Assembly: GCA_947588765.1 (NCBI GenBank)
Contig: CANPZG010000009.1
Coordinates: forward strand, 1 to 38,229
Source of the DNA: an uncultured Bacilli bacterium
Lineage (GTDB): Bacteria; Bacillota_I; Bacilli_A; RF39; UBA660
DNA: 38,229 nucleotides
Direction: 5' to 3'
Positions 32,394-38,229 of this stretch are shown piece after piece. Each line of letters opens with the position of its first letter. Positions within the stretch are counted from its first letter, which is position 1. The notes beneath the pieces were generated by a model. The model searched no databases and was not told where the DNA came from. It saw only the letters and a program-made list of their open reading frames with translations. Made by a program: the position numbers and the translations under genes.

Positions 32394-32918
32394 TTAATTC
32401 TTATTTAATTTTTTTATAAGTTCTTTTTTTCTTTCACTAACAGAAATGTTATGAGAACGATCATATAAACTAATCATATTAGCACATATACTAATACTAT
32501 ATAATGTTCCTTCTACAAATTCTACAATATTAGGTGTAAAAACATAATTTAAATAACCAAACTCATTATTAAATATTGCTAAAACAAAAGTAATAATACC
32601 AATCATAGTATATTTGTTGGATTTCTTATCTTTTTTAATTTGTTGATTAGATTCATATTCAATTAAATTATTAATAGTTTCTCTTAAATCCAACAATTCT
32701 TCTTTTGTCATCTTTCTACCATTTAATAATTCTTGTATCGTACAATTAAGTTCATTAGCTAATATATTAAGCATTGAAATATCTGGCATTGTTTTACCAT
32801 TTTCCCATCGACTTATTGATTTGTCTGTTACTCCCATTTTTTCTGCTAATTGTTCTTGTGTCATATTTTGTTCTTTACGAAGTTCAGCAATAAATTTTCC
32901 AATTTTTTCTTGATCCAT
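32394..32918 (-). CDS. XRE-family regulator with membrane C terminus (paralogue B)
   Basis: The 174 residues begin MDQEKIGKFIAELRKEQNMTQEQLAEKMGVTDKSISRWENGKTMPDISML, nearly the same HTH as paralogue A. Two membrane segments follow at about 102-120 and 130-150. The ATG at 32918 is 8 bases after AGGAG; the frame to 32942 was rejected. The upstream motif AGGACATAAAG-GAGAGTT is also shared with paralogue A. Confidence 0.93.
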   Translation of the reverse strand: MDQEKIGKFIAELRKEQNMTQEQLAEKMGVTDKSISRWENGKTMPDISMLNILANELNCTIQELLNGRKMTKEELLDLRETINNLIEYESNQQIKKDKKSNKYTMIGIITFVLAIFNNEFGYLNYVFTPNIVEFVEGTLYSISICANMISLYDRSHNISVSERKKELIKKLNKN

Positions 32919-33001
32919 AGTTTTTGCTCCTTTCAAGAACAATTATATAATTACTGCAAAATATTGACAGGACATAAAGTGAGAGTTAGATAAATTGTAA
33001 T

Positions 33002-33178
33002 TTAACGAATAGTATGTGCTGTTATAATTGTATAGCTATATGAGTTAATAGTTATTATTATATTTTCATTCTCACAATACCAATTCTTTCCTTGTTTAAA
33101 TATATTACAATTTTTTTCTAAAACTTTATTTTTACAATACTCTACTACATCATTTGTATCTAATTTTAGATTTTTTTA
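33002..33178 (-). pseudogene. DUF3781 family fragment
   Basis: Between the XRE and TfoX genes, a frame after a stop encodes NLKLDTNDVVEYCKNKVLEKN, then QGKNWYCENENIIITINSYSYTIITAHTIR. The combination of DTNDVV, GKNWY and SYTIITAH matches the C-terminal three quarters of DUF3781 (about 80 residues). No start codon is available and the N-terminal part is out of frame, so this is a broken copy. Confidence 0.7.
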
Positions 33179-33199
33179 ATTCATATAATTTAAACCACT

Positions 33200-33499
33200 T
33201 TACTTTTTTATTGGTAAGCCTTTACAAGTTTCAATAACAATTTCTCTTAATGTTTCTTTATTATCTATATCAGCAACTAAATACATAGGTTTAGCACTAT
33301 CATAAGGAATAGATTCTTTCATATTATATTTTTTATTACCATCTACTATTTTAACAAGTAATCTATCATCATATATACCACCAAATAATATTCCATTATA
33401 ATAAAGTAAATATTCTCCCATCATTGATTTACAAGTAATATTATCTAATAAACTTAATTGTTCCAATACAAAATCTCTATATTCTTTTGTCGTAGCCAT
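33200..33499 (-). CDS. TfoX N-terminal domain protein
   Basis: The 99 residues match the TfoX_N fold: FVLEQLSLLDNITCKSMMGEYLLYYNGILFGGIYDDRLLVKI. The C-terminal TfoX domain found in the competence regulator is absent, as is common for free-standing Bacillota copies; the role is not established. GGAGGAGTTGATAT precedes the ATG. A short gap of 18 bases follows the membrane gene upstream, so they may be co-transcribed. Confidence 0.9.
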   Translation of the reverse strand: MATTKEYRDFVLEQLSLLDNITCKSMMGEYLLYYNGILFGGIYDDRLLVKIVDGNKKYNMKESIPYDSAKPMYLVADIDNKETLREIVIETCKGLPIKK

Positions 33500-33517
33500 T
33501 ATATCAACTCCTCCAAA

Positions 33518-34162
33518 TTATATGTATAGTCTTAAACTATATACTATTACTAATATTACTGCAAATAATAAACTATAAACACTATTTTTAGGTTTCGTAT
33601 ATAAAACTGTCATTGTTCCTAAAAATAATAATGTGTCTATTATACTTTTAAAATAAAAATACCAAATTCCAACACTAAAAGATTCTATCAACATTACTGC
33701 TAATATTGCACTAGAAATTATAATTGAAATTTTATTATTTCCTTTTGCATACCAACAAATAAATGCAAGTATAGGAGTTATAGCAGTTATTCCATACCAA
33801 ATCATCATATAACTTTTGGGATTAAAACCACTAAACATAATCGTATATAGGTGGTAGCTTACTGTCATACCTACAAAAAATAAAAATACATTTAAACTTG
33901 CTCTTAATGGTGTTTTACTAAATATAGAAATAGTTATTGCTAGAAATAGCCATATTCCTATATCCGAAAAAACATTTCTTAAATCTATTATTCCTAATAT
34001 GTGTTGCCACCATATTGCATCATTGATAGCAAGATTATCTAACCATTTGGAAAAAATACCTAAAATTATACCTAATAATAGTATCAATAAACTATATATA
34101 ATTTTTTTAGATATTATTATATCTTTATTAGGTTTTCTAATATTATCAAGCCACTCTTTCAT
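33518..34162 (-). CDS. Multi-helix membrane protein, DUF6518-like
   Basis: The 214 residues carry about six membrane segments (20-40, 65-85, 90-108, 120-138, 145-175, 190-210) and the N-terminal LLGIILGIFSKWLDNLA motif. Layout resembles the uncharacterised DUF6518 proteins; the name is tentative. AAGGAGGTTCATA precedes the ATG. It is upstream of the TfoX-N gene. Confidence 0.75.
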   Translation of the reverse strand: MKEWLDNIRKPNKDIIISKKIIYSLLILLLGIILGIFSKWLDNLAINDAIWWQHILGIIDLRNVFSDIGIWLFLAITISIFSKTPLRASLNVFLFFVGMTVSYHLYTIMFSGFNPKSYMMIWYGITAITPILAFICWYAKGNNKISIIISSAILAVMLIESFSVGIWYFYFKSIIDTLLFLGTMTVLYTKPKNSVYSLLFAVILVIVYSLRLYI

Positions 34163-34374
34163 TATGAACCTCCTTTAAAATAGAATTTTCTTTACAAATT
34201 ACTATTTGTTTCATTAAATATTATATCATACTGGTATTAGTAATAACCTATTTGTCAATTCCCTTAATAAATAAAAAGTTAAAAGTTTTCTAAAAACTAC
34301 AGGTGATGTTTTTTGTCCTAAAATTTTCGGCATTAAAAAAGCCCAAATATATCGGACATTTTTGTTGATTACTT

Positions 34375-34420
34375 TGGTGGCTCCAGCGGGAATTGAACCA
34401 GCGACACAAGGATTTTCAGC
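34375..34420 (-). repeat. tRNA-Phe-like 3' fragment (attachment-site-like)
   Basis: Forty-six minus-strand bases run from an anticodon loop CTGAAAA (GAA) through GTGTCGCTGGTTCAATTC to GGAGCCACCA, the 3' half of a tRNA-Phe. The 5' half is absent and the T stem has one mismatch. A lone 3' tRNA end is the usual mark of an integrated element end. With this orientation the element would lie to the right. Confidence 0.7.
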
Positions 34421-34653
34421 TATTTTTTAGAATTAAAATTGGGTTAAAATTAATTTATTAATTATTTACATTTCGCCAATATATGCTAAAAAGTTTTCTT
34501 ATTTAGCCATACTTTAACTTTTATTAATTTTAAATATATTTAATTATATTTAATCTTTTTTGGCCACAAATTGGCCACAAACGGCCAAAGGATTTTTAAA
34601 ATGATTTTTTGACCATATTTATGTAAAATAAATAAATTTTTTTTAATATGTAA

Positions 34654-34682
34654 TTGCTGTAAATAAAATATTAATTTATAAT
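34654..34682 (+). promoter_or_regulatory. Promoter of the Cys-rich membrane protein
   Basis: TTGCTG (34654-34659) and TATAAT (34677-34682) are 17 bases apart, 18 bases before the ATG. Confidence 0.7.
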
Positions 34683-34699
34683 TATAATGGTGAGTAGAT

Positions 34700-35053
34700 A
34701 TGAACAATTTTTTTAGAACTTTAATGTATATTGTAATAACTTGTGGGATTATTGTAGTAGTGGTATTATTAGTTTTTAAATTGACAAATAACGGAACTGC
34801 ATTAGGTGGAAATCATTGTGATGAAGGTGATATTCTAAAAGGAAATACCTGTATTGTTAAACATAGTACACCTGCTCAAGTCGTATATGATTGTAGCGGT
34901 CATCCATCATATATCGTTAAAGGAGATAAATGTTGCCATGCATCTCCATTATATTCAAGTAATTGTCTTCCTGCTGACAAAAGTTATACTTGTTTAGAAG
35001 GATATTTAGAAGATGACGAATGTATCATAGAAACTACTTATCCTGCTTACTAA
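34700..35053 (+). CDS. Membrane-anchored Cys-rich protein related to the lipoprotein array
   Basis: The 117 residues begin with one membrane segment (about 7-29) in place of a lipobox. Units such as CDEGDILKGNTCIV and YTCLEGYLEDDECII follow, with paired Cys. This pattern matches the YxC-x2-G-x-L-x3-x-C unit of the three lipoproteins at 9-11.3 kb. GGTGAG precedes the ATG. It is the only plus-strand gene near the putative element end. Confidence 0.85.
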   Translation: MNNFFRTLMYIVITCGIIVVVVLLVFKLTNNGTALGGNHCDEGDILKGNTCIVKHSTPAQVVYDCSGHPSYIVKGDKCCHASPLYSSNCLPADKSYTCLEGYLEDDECIIETTYPAY

Positions 35054-35060
35054 AATAATA

Positions 35061-36986
35061 TTAATATATATTTTTACATTTTGAGCATTTAGAATTACGA
35101 CGATTTCTATTACTAATTATTGCTTCCCATTCATGGCCATTTTTACATATCCACCATACTTTTTTGTTGCTATTTGCTGTTACCTTTTGAGGGGTTAAAT
35201 CGCCATTCTTTTTATAATTCCATTCTTTGGCTAATTCAGGATTAATTGTAGCCAAATCATTATAGCCAATTAAAACTTTTTTGTTTGAGCAATAAGGACA
35301 ATTTGTTCCATTATTTCTATCAGCAATACATGCCTGCCATTCATGACCATTTTTACATATCCACCATACTTTTTTATTACTATTTGCAGTTACTTTTTGA
35401 GGTGTTAAATTGCCATTCTTTTTAAAATTCCATTCTTTGGCTAATTTAGTATTAATAGTTGCTAAATCATTATAACCTATTAAAATTTTTTTGTTTGAGC
35501 AATAAGGACAATTTCTTCCTTTGTTTCTATTATCAATTGTTGCTTGCCATTCGTGCCCATTTTTGCAAAGCCACCATACTTTTCTATTGCTATTTCCATA
35601 GACTTTTTGTGGTGTTAAATCGCCATTCTTTTTATAATTCCATTCTTTAGCCAATTTTGGATTTATTGTTGCTAAATCATCAATTCCTATATGTGGTGTT
35701 GAAAGTTTAATTGAATTTCGTTTCCTATTACACATAGGGCACCCATAACCATTACATCTAACATAAATTTTTGTTTGCCATTCGTAACCGCATTTAGAAC
35801 ATATCCACCATATTTTTGTATGATCTCCCTTTGAAAAATTTTCCGGTCTTAATTTTCCGTTTTTAGTTGGATGCCATTCACATATTAAGTCAGGATTAGT
35901 TTCTACTATCGATGAGAATTTTTGATATTGTTCGAAATATTGGTATATTTTTAAATAATCGCGATTAACATCTATGTCATAAAAATTAATATTCAATTTT
36001 TCAAATAGTAATTTTATAATTTTATTCATATATGAAAAATCAGATGTTAAATTATTAATTACTAAATCAATAGATGTGTCATTCAAAGTACCGATTAAAG
36101 GTTCTCTAATTCTATATAATATTATTCCTAAATTTTGACACAATTTATTTTTTTCAATATCTTTATCTCGATTTTTATGCCACCGCTGACCATCATACTC
36201 TATTGCAATATTTTTTGAAGGTATAAATATGTCTAATTCCCTTTTTCCTATTTTTTTGTTTTCTTCTATAGCAATAGAAGCCATTTTTAAATAAAATACA
36301 ATAATCTTTTCAGCAATTGATATTCGTTTTCTTTTATCACATTCTTTACAAAAATGTCCTTTAACCCTACTTGAAACTGCAGCTTGCCATTCATGATTAT
36401 TTTTACATTTCCACCAATATTTTTTTGAAGTACCACAAATTATTTCACTTGGTTTTAAAGGATAATTTTTTTCATAATTCCATTCTTTTGCAATTTCCGG
36501 ATATCTCGTTTCTAAATCATTAAATCCAACATTTAGTACTCTATTTGCACACGACGGACAACCTGTAGGATTAGCTTTGGTTCTATTAATTAATGGGGTT
36601 TTCCATTTCCAATTGCATTTAGAACAAATCCAATTTATTGGTATATTTGATTTAACGGCTATTTCATTAGGCTTTTTTTCATTTAGATTAAAATCCCACT
36701 CTTTTAATAAATTTTGAAAATTATTATTTTTACACCATGTTTCAAAATCATTATAACCTTTTAAAACTTTTTGTCCCGCACAATAAGGACATCTTGTGCC
36801 ATAAACAAATTGTTTTATTGAAGATTCATAAGAATTATGACATTTTTCACATATCCACCAAACTTTTTGGTGTGATCCATAAGTTATCTCATTCGGTTGA
36901 ATAGTATTTTTTTCATAATTCCAATATTTTAATAATTCTTTATGAGTAGAAGCAAAGTCATTAATTTCTTTTTCAACTTTTAACAT
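35061..36986 (-). CDS. Seven-zinc-finger protein with central Vsr-like endonuclease
   Basis: Three treble-clef zinc fingers (DUF4379-type) precede a PD-(D/E)XK/Vsr-like domain (about 222-310). Key residues there are Glu250/Asp252, Glu263 and Asp265, plus His270 in IAIEYDGQRWH. Four more fingers follow (365-641). Each finger has the C-x2-C ... C-x2-C pattern with KEWN and WWxCxxGHEW. The last three fingers repeat every 70 residues and are also near-identical in DNA. TAGGTG precedes the ATG. This architecture suggests a DNA-targeting nuclease, perhaps of mobile element origin or defence; substrate unknown. Confidence 0.88.
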   Translation of the reverse strand: MLKVEKEINDFASTHKELLKYWNYEKNTIQPNEITYGSHQKVWWICEKCHNSYESSIKQFVYGTRCPYCAGQKVLKGYNDFETWCKNNNFQNLLKEWDFNLNEKKPNEIAVKSNIPINWICSKCNWKWKTPLINRTKANPTGCPSCANRVLNVGFNDLETRYPEIAKEWNYEKNYPLKPSEIICGTSKKYWWKCKNNHEWQAAVSSRVKGHFCKECDKRKRISIAEKIIVFYLKMASIAIEENKKIGKRELDIFIPSKNIAIEYDGQRWHKNRDKDIEKNKLCQNLGIILYRIREPLIGTLNDTSIDLVINNLTSDFSYMNKIIKLLFEKLNINFYDIDVNRDYLKIYQYFEQYQKFSSIVETNPDLICEWHPTKNGKLRPENFSKGDHTKIWWICSKCGYEWQTKIYVRCNGYGCPMCNRKRNSIKLSTPHIGIDDLATINPKLAKEWNYKKNGDLTPQKVYGNSNRKVWWLCKNGHEWQATIDNRNKGRNCPYCSNKKILIGYNDLATINTKLAKEWNFKKNGNLTPQKVTANSNKKVWWICKNGHEWQACIADRNNGTNCPYCSNKKVLIGYNDLATINPELAKEWNYKKNGDLTPQKVTANSNKKVWWICKNGHEWEAIISNRNRRNSKCSKCKNIY

Positions 36987-37066
36987 TTTAAAACACCTAT
37001 AACAATTATATCATTAATGCTTATTTTAAACATTAAAAACACATTATAAAATGCTTTATTTTTGCA

Positions 37067-37134
37067 TTGAGTTTAAAAAAAGTTAATGGTATTATTTATA
37101 TGATAGGATTTCTCTAAAAAGGAATCTTTTTTTT
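37067..37134 (+). promoter_or_regulatory. Promoter followed by an immediate terminator (short RNA or attenuator)
   Basis: TTGAGT (37067-37072) and TATTAT (37090-37095) are 17 bases apart. A short stem GATTTC/GGAATC (37107-37126) and a run of eight T residues follow at once, ahead of a GGAGG. This predicts a very short RNA or an attenuated leader. Confidence 0.5.
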
Positions 37135-37155
37135 ATTGGAGGTGATAATAAAAAA

Positions 37156-37203
37156 GTACCAATATTTTATAATTAGGCTAAAATTTTATAAAATAATTGG
37201 TAC
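37156..37203. repeat. Inverted repeat with GTACCAAT ends
   Basis: GTACCAATATTTTATAA (37156-37172) and its near-complement ending ATTGGTAC (37186-37203) pair over about 17 bases with one extra base. The same GTACCAA/TTGGTAC ends recur at 37439-37492. Confidence 0.75.
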
Positions 37204-37273
37204 AAACTAAATCATTTTTTAAATTTTCCTGTCGGACATTTGGTAGACAATTAAACTAATTTAAGATTATTTT

Positions 37274-37299
37274 TACTTTAAATTGATTAATTTAAAGTA
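37274..37299. repeat. Perfect AT-rich inverted repeat
   Basis: TACTTTAAATT and its exact complement are separated by four bases. Confidence 0.75.
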
Positions 37300-37304
37300 T
37301 ATAT

Positions 37305-37345
37305 TGTATGACAATAGTAAGACAAAAAAATAAATGTATGACATT
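37305..37345. repeat. Direct repeat TGTATGACA-A/T-T, two copies 30 bases apart
   Basis: TGTATGACAAT at 37305-37315 and TGTATGACATT at 37335-37345, a 30-base pitch (about three helical turns). Iteron-like spacing, but only two copies are visible. Confidence 0.5.
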
Positions 37346-37377
37346 GGAATTTGATATTTATCCCTAATTTATGCCTT

Positions 37378-37396
37378 TTCTTCCCACTGGGAAGAA
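37378..37396. repeat. GC-rich hairpin TTCTTCCC/GGGAAGAA
   Basis: Perfect 8-base arms with an ACT loop, an unusually GC-rich stem for this region. No T run follows, so it is not a standard terminator. A nick or initiation site is one possibility. Confidence 0.7.
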
Positions 37397-37438
37397 GATT
37401 GTCAGCCAAAGTTATCCTGCTATAAAAATACACACGAT

Positions 37439-37492
37439 TTGGTACAATAAAAAATTAATTAATTAAAAAATTTTTAATAATTTTTGTACCAA
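37439..37492. repeat. Inverted repeat with TTGGTACA ends
   Basis: TTGGTACA (37439-37446) and TGTACCAA (37485-37492) enclose a nearly self-complementary AT-rich core. It abuts the stop of the next gene and shares its ends with 37156-37203. Confidence 0.65.
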
Positions 37493-37705
37493 CTATTTCT
37501 TTTCAATAGTAATTGTATAACCATATTTTTTAGCAATCTTCATTAATGTTTCAAAAGTATATCTTCTAATACCACGCTCATAACCTTGAATGGTCATTCC
37601 ACTTAATCCTAAACTTTTTCCAAATTCAGCTTGTTTCTTATTTGACCATTCTCTCATAATCTTCATAACATCTTTTTCACTATAATTATTTGCTATTATT
37701 CTCAT
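37493..37705 (-). CDS. XRE/HTH protein, tandem copy 1
   Basis: The 70 residues form one helix-turn-helix (KQAEFGKSLGLSGMTIQGYERGIRRYTFETLMKIAKKYG). It is a close paralogue of 37752-37988. The ATG at 37705 was chosen because it aligns with the paralogue's start; the longer frame from 37789 overlaps that gene. Its ribosome site is weak. An operator-like CATACAATATGAATG lies 22 bases upstream. Confidence 0.8.
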   Translation of the reverse strand: MRIIANNYSEKDVMKIMREWSNKKQAEFGKSLGLSGMTIQGYERGIRRYTFETLMKIAKKYGYTITIEKK

Positions 37706-37726
37706 TATTTCACATCCTGCCATTAG

Positions 37727-37742
37727 CATACAATATGAATGT
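37727..37742. promoter_or_regulatory. Operator-like site O1
   Basis: CATACAATATGAATG upstream of HTH copy 1, nearly the same as O2 (CATACACTATGAATG). Its position relative to the gene is the same as O2's, which shows that the regulatory region was duplicated together with the gene. Confidence 0.6.
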
Positions 37743-37751
37743 TTTAAAAAA

Positions 37752-37988
37752 TCATTTTCCATTCGTTGAGTATGGTTCATTTTTTTCAATGATTACAACA
37801 AAATTATATTTATGGGCTATTTTCATTAATGTTTCAAATTTATATTTTCTTATACCCCTTTCATAGCTCTGGATACTACTACCACTCATACCAATTTGTT
37901 TACCAAAATCAGGTTGGGTTTTATTTGTACATTCTCTCATTATTCTAATAATATCTTTTGTTTCATAATTGTTTGCTACAATCTTCAC
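37752..37988 (-). CDS. XRE/HTH protein, tandem copy 2
   Basis: The 78 residues include one helix-turn-helix (TQPDFGKQIGMSGSSIQSYERGIRKYKFETLMKIAHKYN). The start is GTG at 37988, with AGGTGG upstream. It ends 13 residues beyond the paralogue. The operator-like site CATACACTATGAATG lies about 25 bases upstream, next to another palindrome shared with the divergent gene. Both copies are probably repressors of their own and the divergent promoter. Confidence 0.85.
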   Translation of the reverse strand: MKIVANNYETKDIIRIMRECTNKTQPDFGKQIGMSGSSIQSYERGIRKYKFETLMKIAHKYNFVVIIEKNEPYSTNGK

Positions 37989-38010
37989 TATTTACCACCT
38001 ATTGACATAG

Positions 38011-38028
38011 CATACACTATGAATGTAT
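38011..38028. promoter_or_regulatory. Operator-like site O2
   Basis: CATACACTATGAATGTAT between HTH copy 2 and the divergent gene. Matches O1 and O3. Confidence 0.65.
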
Positions 38029-38040
38029 AATTATTTCATA

Positions 38041-38062
38041 TTCCATACACTATGTATGGAAT
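38041..38062. promoter_or_regulatory. Operator-like site O3, palindromic
   Basis: TTCCATACA and TGTATGGAA flank CTA: a nearly perfect palindrome with 9-base arms. It lies 21 bases before the ATG of the divergent gene and would control it. Confidence 0.7.
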
Positions 38063-38082
38063 AAATTGGAGGCTTAATTTAT

Positions 38083-38229
38083 ATGTATTGTAATGAAATA
38101 ACAAAAGATAATGAAAAAGACATTGAGGGTGATGAAGAAAAAAAATTAGATATTTTACGAGAAAAACAAAAAGAATATTTAAAGGTACGCTATGCGGAAG
38201 AAATTGCTCATTGTATAATGCTATGGTTC
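38083..38229 (+). CDS. Partial gene cut by the window end
   Basis: ATG at 38083, 10 bases after GGAGG, opens a frame that stays open for 49 codons to the last base. It starts MYCNEITKDNEKDIEGDEEK and continues as a charged helix, then YAEEIAHCIMLWF. The product is not recognisable from this part. It is divergent from the HTH genes and under the O3 palindrome, the usual place of an element's early gene such as a replication, excision or relaxase gene. Confidence 0.7.
   Translation, partial: MYCNEITKDNEKDIEGDEEKKLDILREKQKEYLKVRYAEEIAHCIMLWF

Larger units (their letters stand above)
34163..34699. other. Gene-free stretch around the tRNA-Phe fragment
   Basis: About 540 AT-rich bases with no gene. 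It contains the tRNA 3' fragment (34375-34420), three closely spaced GGCCA units (34559-34590) and the promoter of the next gene. A weak minus-strand tail with LWPFVANLWPKK ends at 34540 and could be an integrase remnant. Confidence 0.6.
36987..37492. other. Intergenic region between the nuclease and HTH genes
   Basis: About 500 bases without a convincing gene. It holds a promoter-terminator pair (37067-37134) and the inverted and direct repeats listed below. A 22-codon GTG frame at 37142 overlaps its own ribosome-like sequence and is not accepted. Confidence 0.6.

Noticed and set aside
37142-37210. 22-codon GTG frame in the repeat cluster
   Set aside because: Its GTG overlaps GGAGG, so that site cannot serve it, and the frame is formed by the inverted repeat. 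No support as a gene.
1-38229. Recoding of TGA as Trp (Mollicutes code)
   Set aside because: Genes such as 28607-29662 end in TGA with sensible C termini, the tRNA-Trp is CCA, and no in-frame TGA is needed to keep a gene whole.
1-38229. CRISPR array
   Set aside because: No regular series of 25-40 base direct repeats with unique spacers. The 210-base units in 35064-35690 are coding zinc fingers.

Overview
The window is AT-rich, low-GC Bacillota-type DNA. Strong AGGAGG-like ribosome sites, ECF sigma/anti-sigma pairs, YtrA-type GntR-ABC genes, many XRE regulators and a SleB/CwlJ-type hydrolase fit an uncultivated Bacilli/Erysipelotrichia-like (perhaps RF39-like) lineage. The genetic code looks standard: TGA is used as a stop and the only tRNA-Trp has a CCA anticodon. 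Assignment to a genus is not possible from this sequence.

Layout. 1-2.2 kb: small membrane and repeat proteins around an IS200-type transposase with hairpin ends. 2.1-3.4 kb: an intact tRNA-Trp followed 1.2 kb away by a second copy of its 3' end, which looks like a tiny integrated element carrying one gene. 3.5-9 kb: mainly minus-strand housekeeping and envelope genes (VirB2-like membrane protein, SleB-like hydrolase, DNPH1-like nucleotide hydrolase, PepSY protein, membrane glycerophosphodiesterase). 9-11.4 kb: three tandem Cys-rich lipoproteins; the first-transcribed copy has a consensus promoter whose 17-bp spacer is pure TA repeat. 11.5-13 kb: an XRE membrane regulator, then a noncoding-looking stretch with a 30-residue hydrophobic peptide gene whose mRNA ends are complementary, as in type I toxin genes, and a diverged second unit. 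13.2-22 kb: tRNA-Thr, a flavoprotein, unknown proteins, two ECF sigma/anti-sigma operons and a SanA/YdcF-like protein. 22-27.9 kb: an alpha/beta hydrolase, an M3-like metallopeptidase, a GntR-ABC operon with a visible operator, small unknowns and an XRE protein. 28-34.2 kb: a compact type II restriction-modification pair, an HD hydrolase, a flavin reductase-like protein, another XRE protein, a DUF3781 remnant, a TfoX-N protein and a membrane protein. 34.4-38.2 kb: a second tRNA 3'-end fragment (tRNA-Phe-like) opens what looks like another integrated element. It carries a Cys-rich membrane protein, a seven-zinc-finger Vsr-like nuclease, a cluster of inverted repeats resembling a replication or transfer origin, and duplicated HTH repressors with three shared operators facing a gene cut by the window end.

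The leading candidates for undescribed biology are the type I toxin-like transcript at 12.52-12.78 kb, the TA-repeat promoter at 11.35 kb that could switch the lipoprotein array, the zinc-finger nuclease with recently duplicated finger units, and the inverted-repeat cluster at 37.1-37.5 kb. Function calls rest on motif recognition only; no database search was run.
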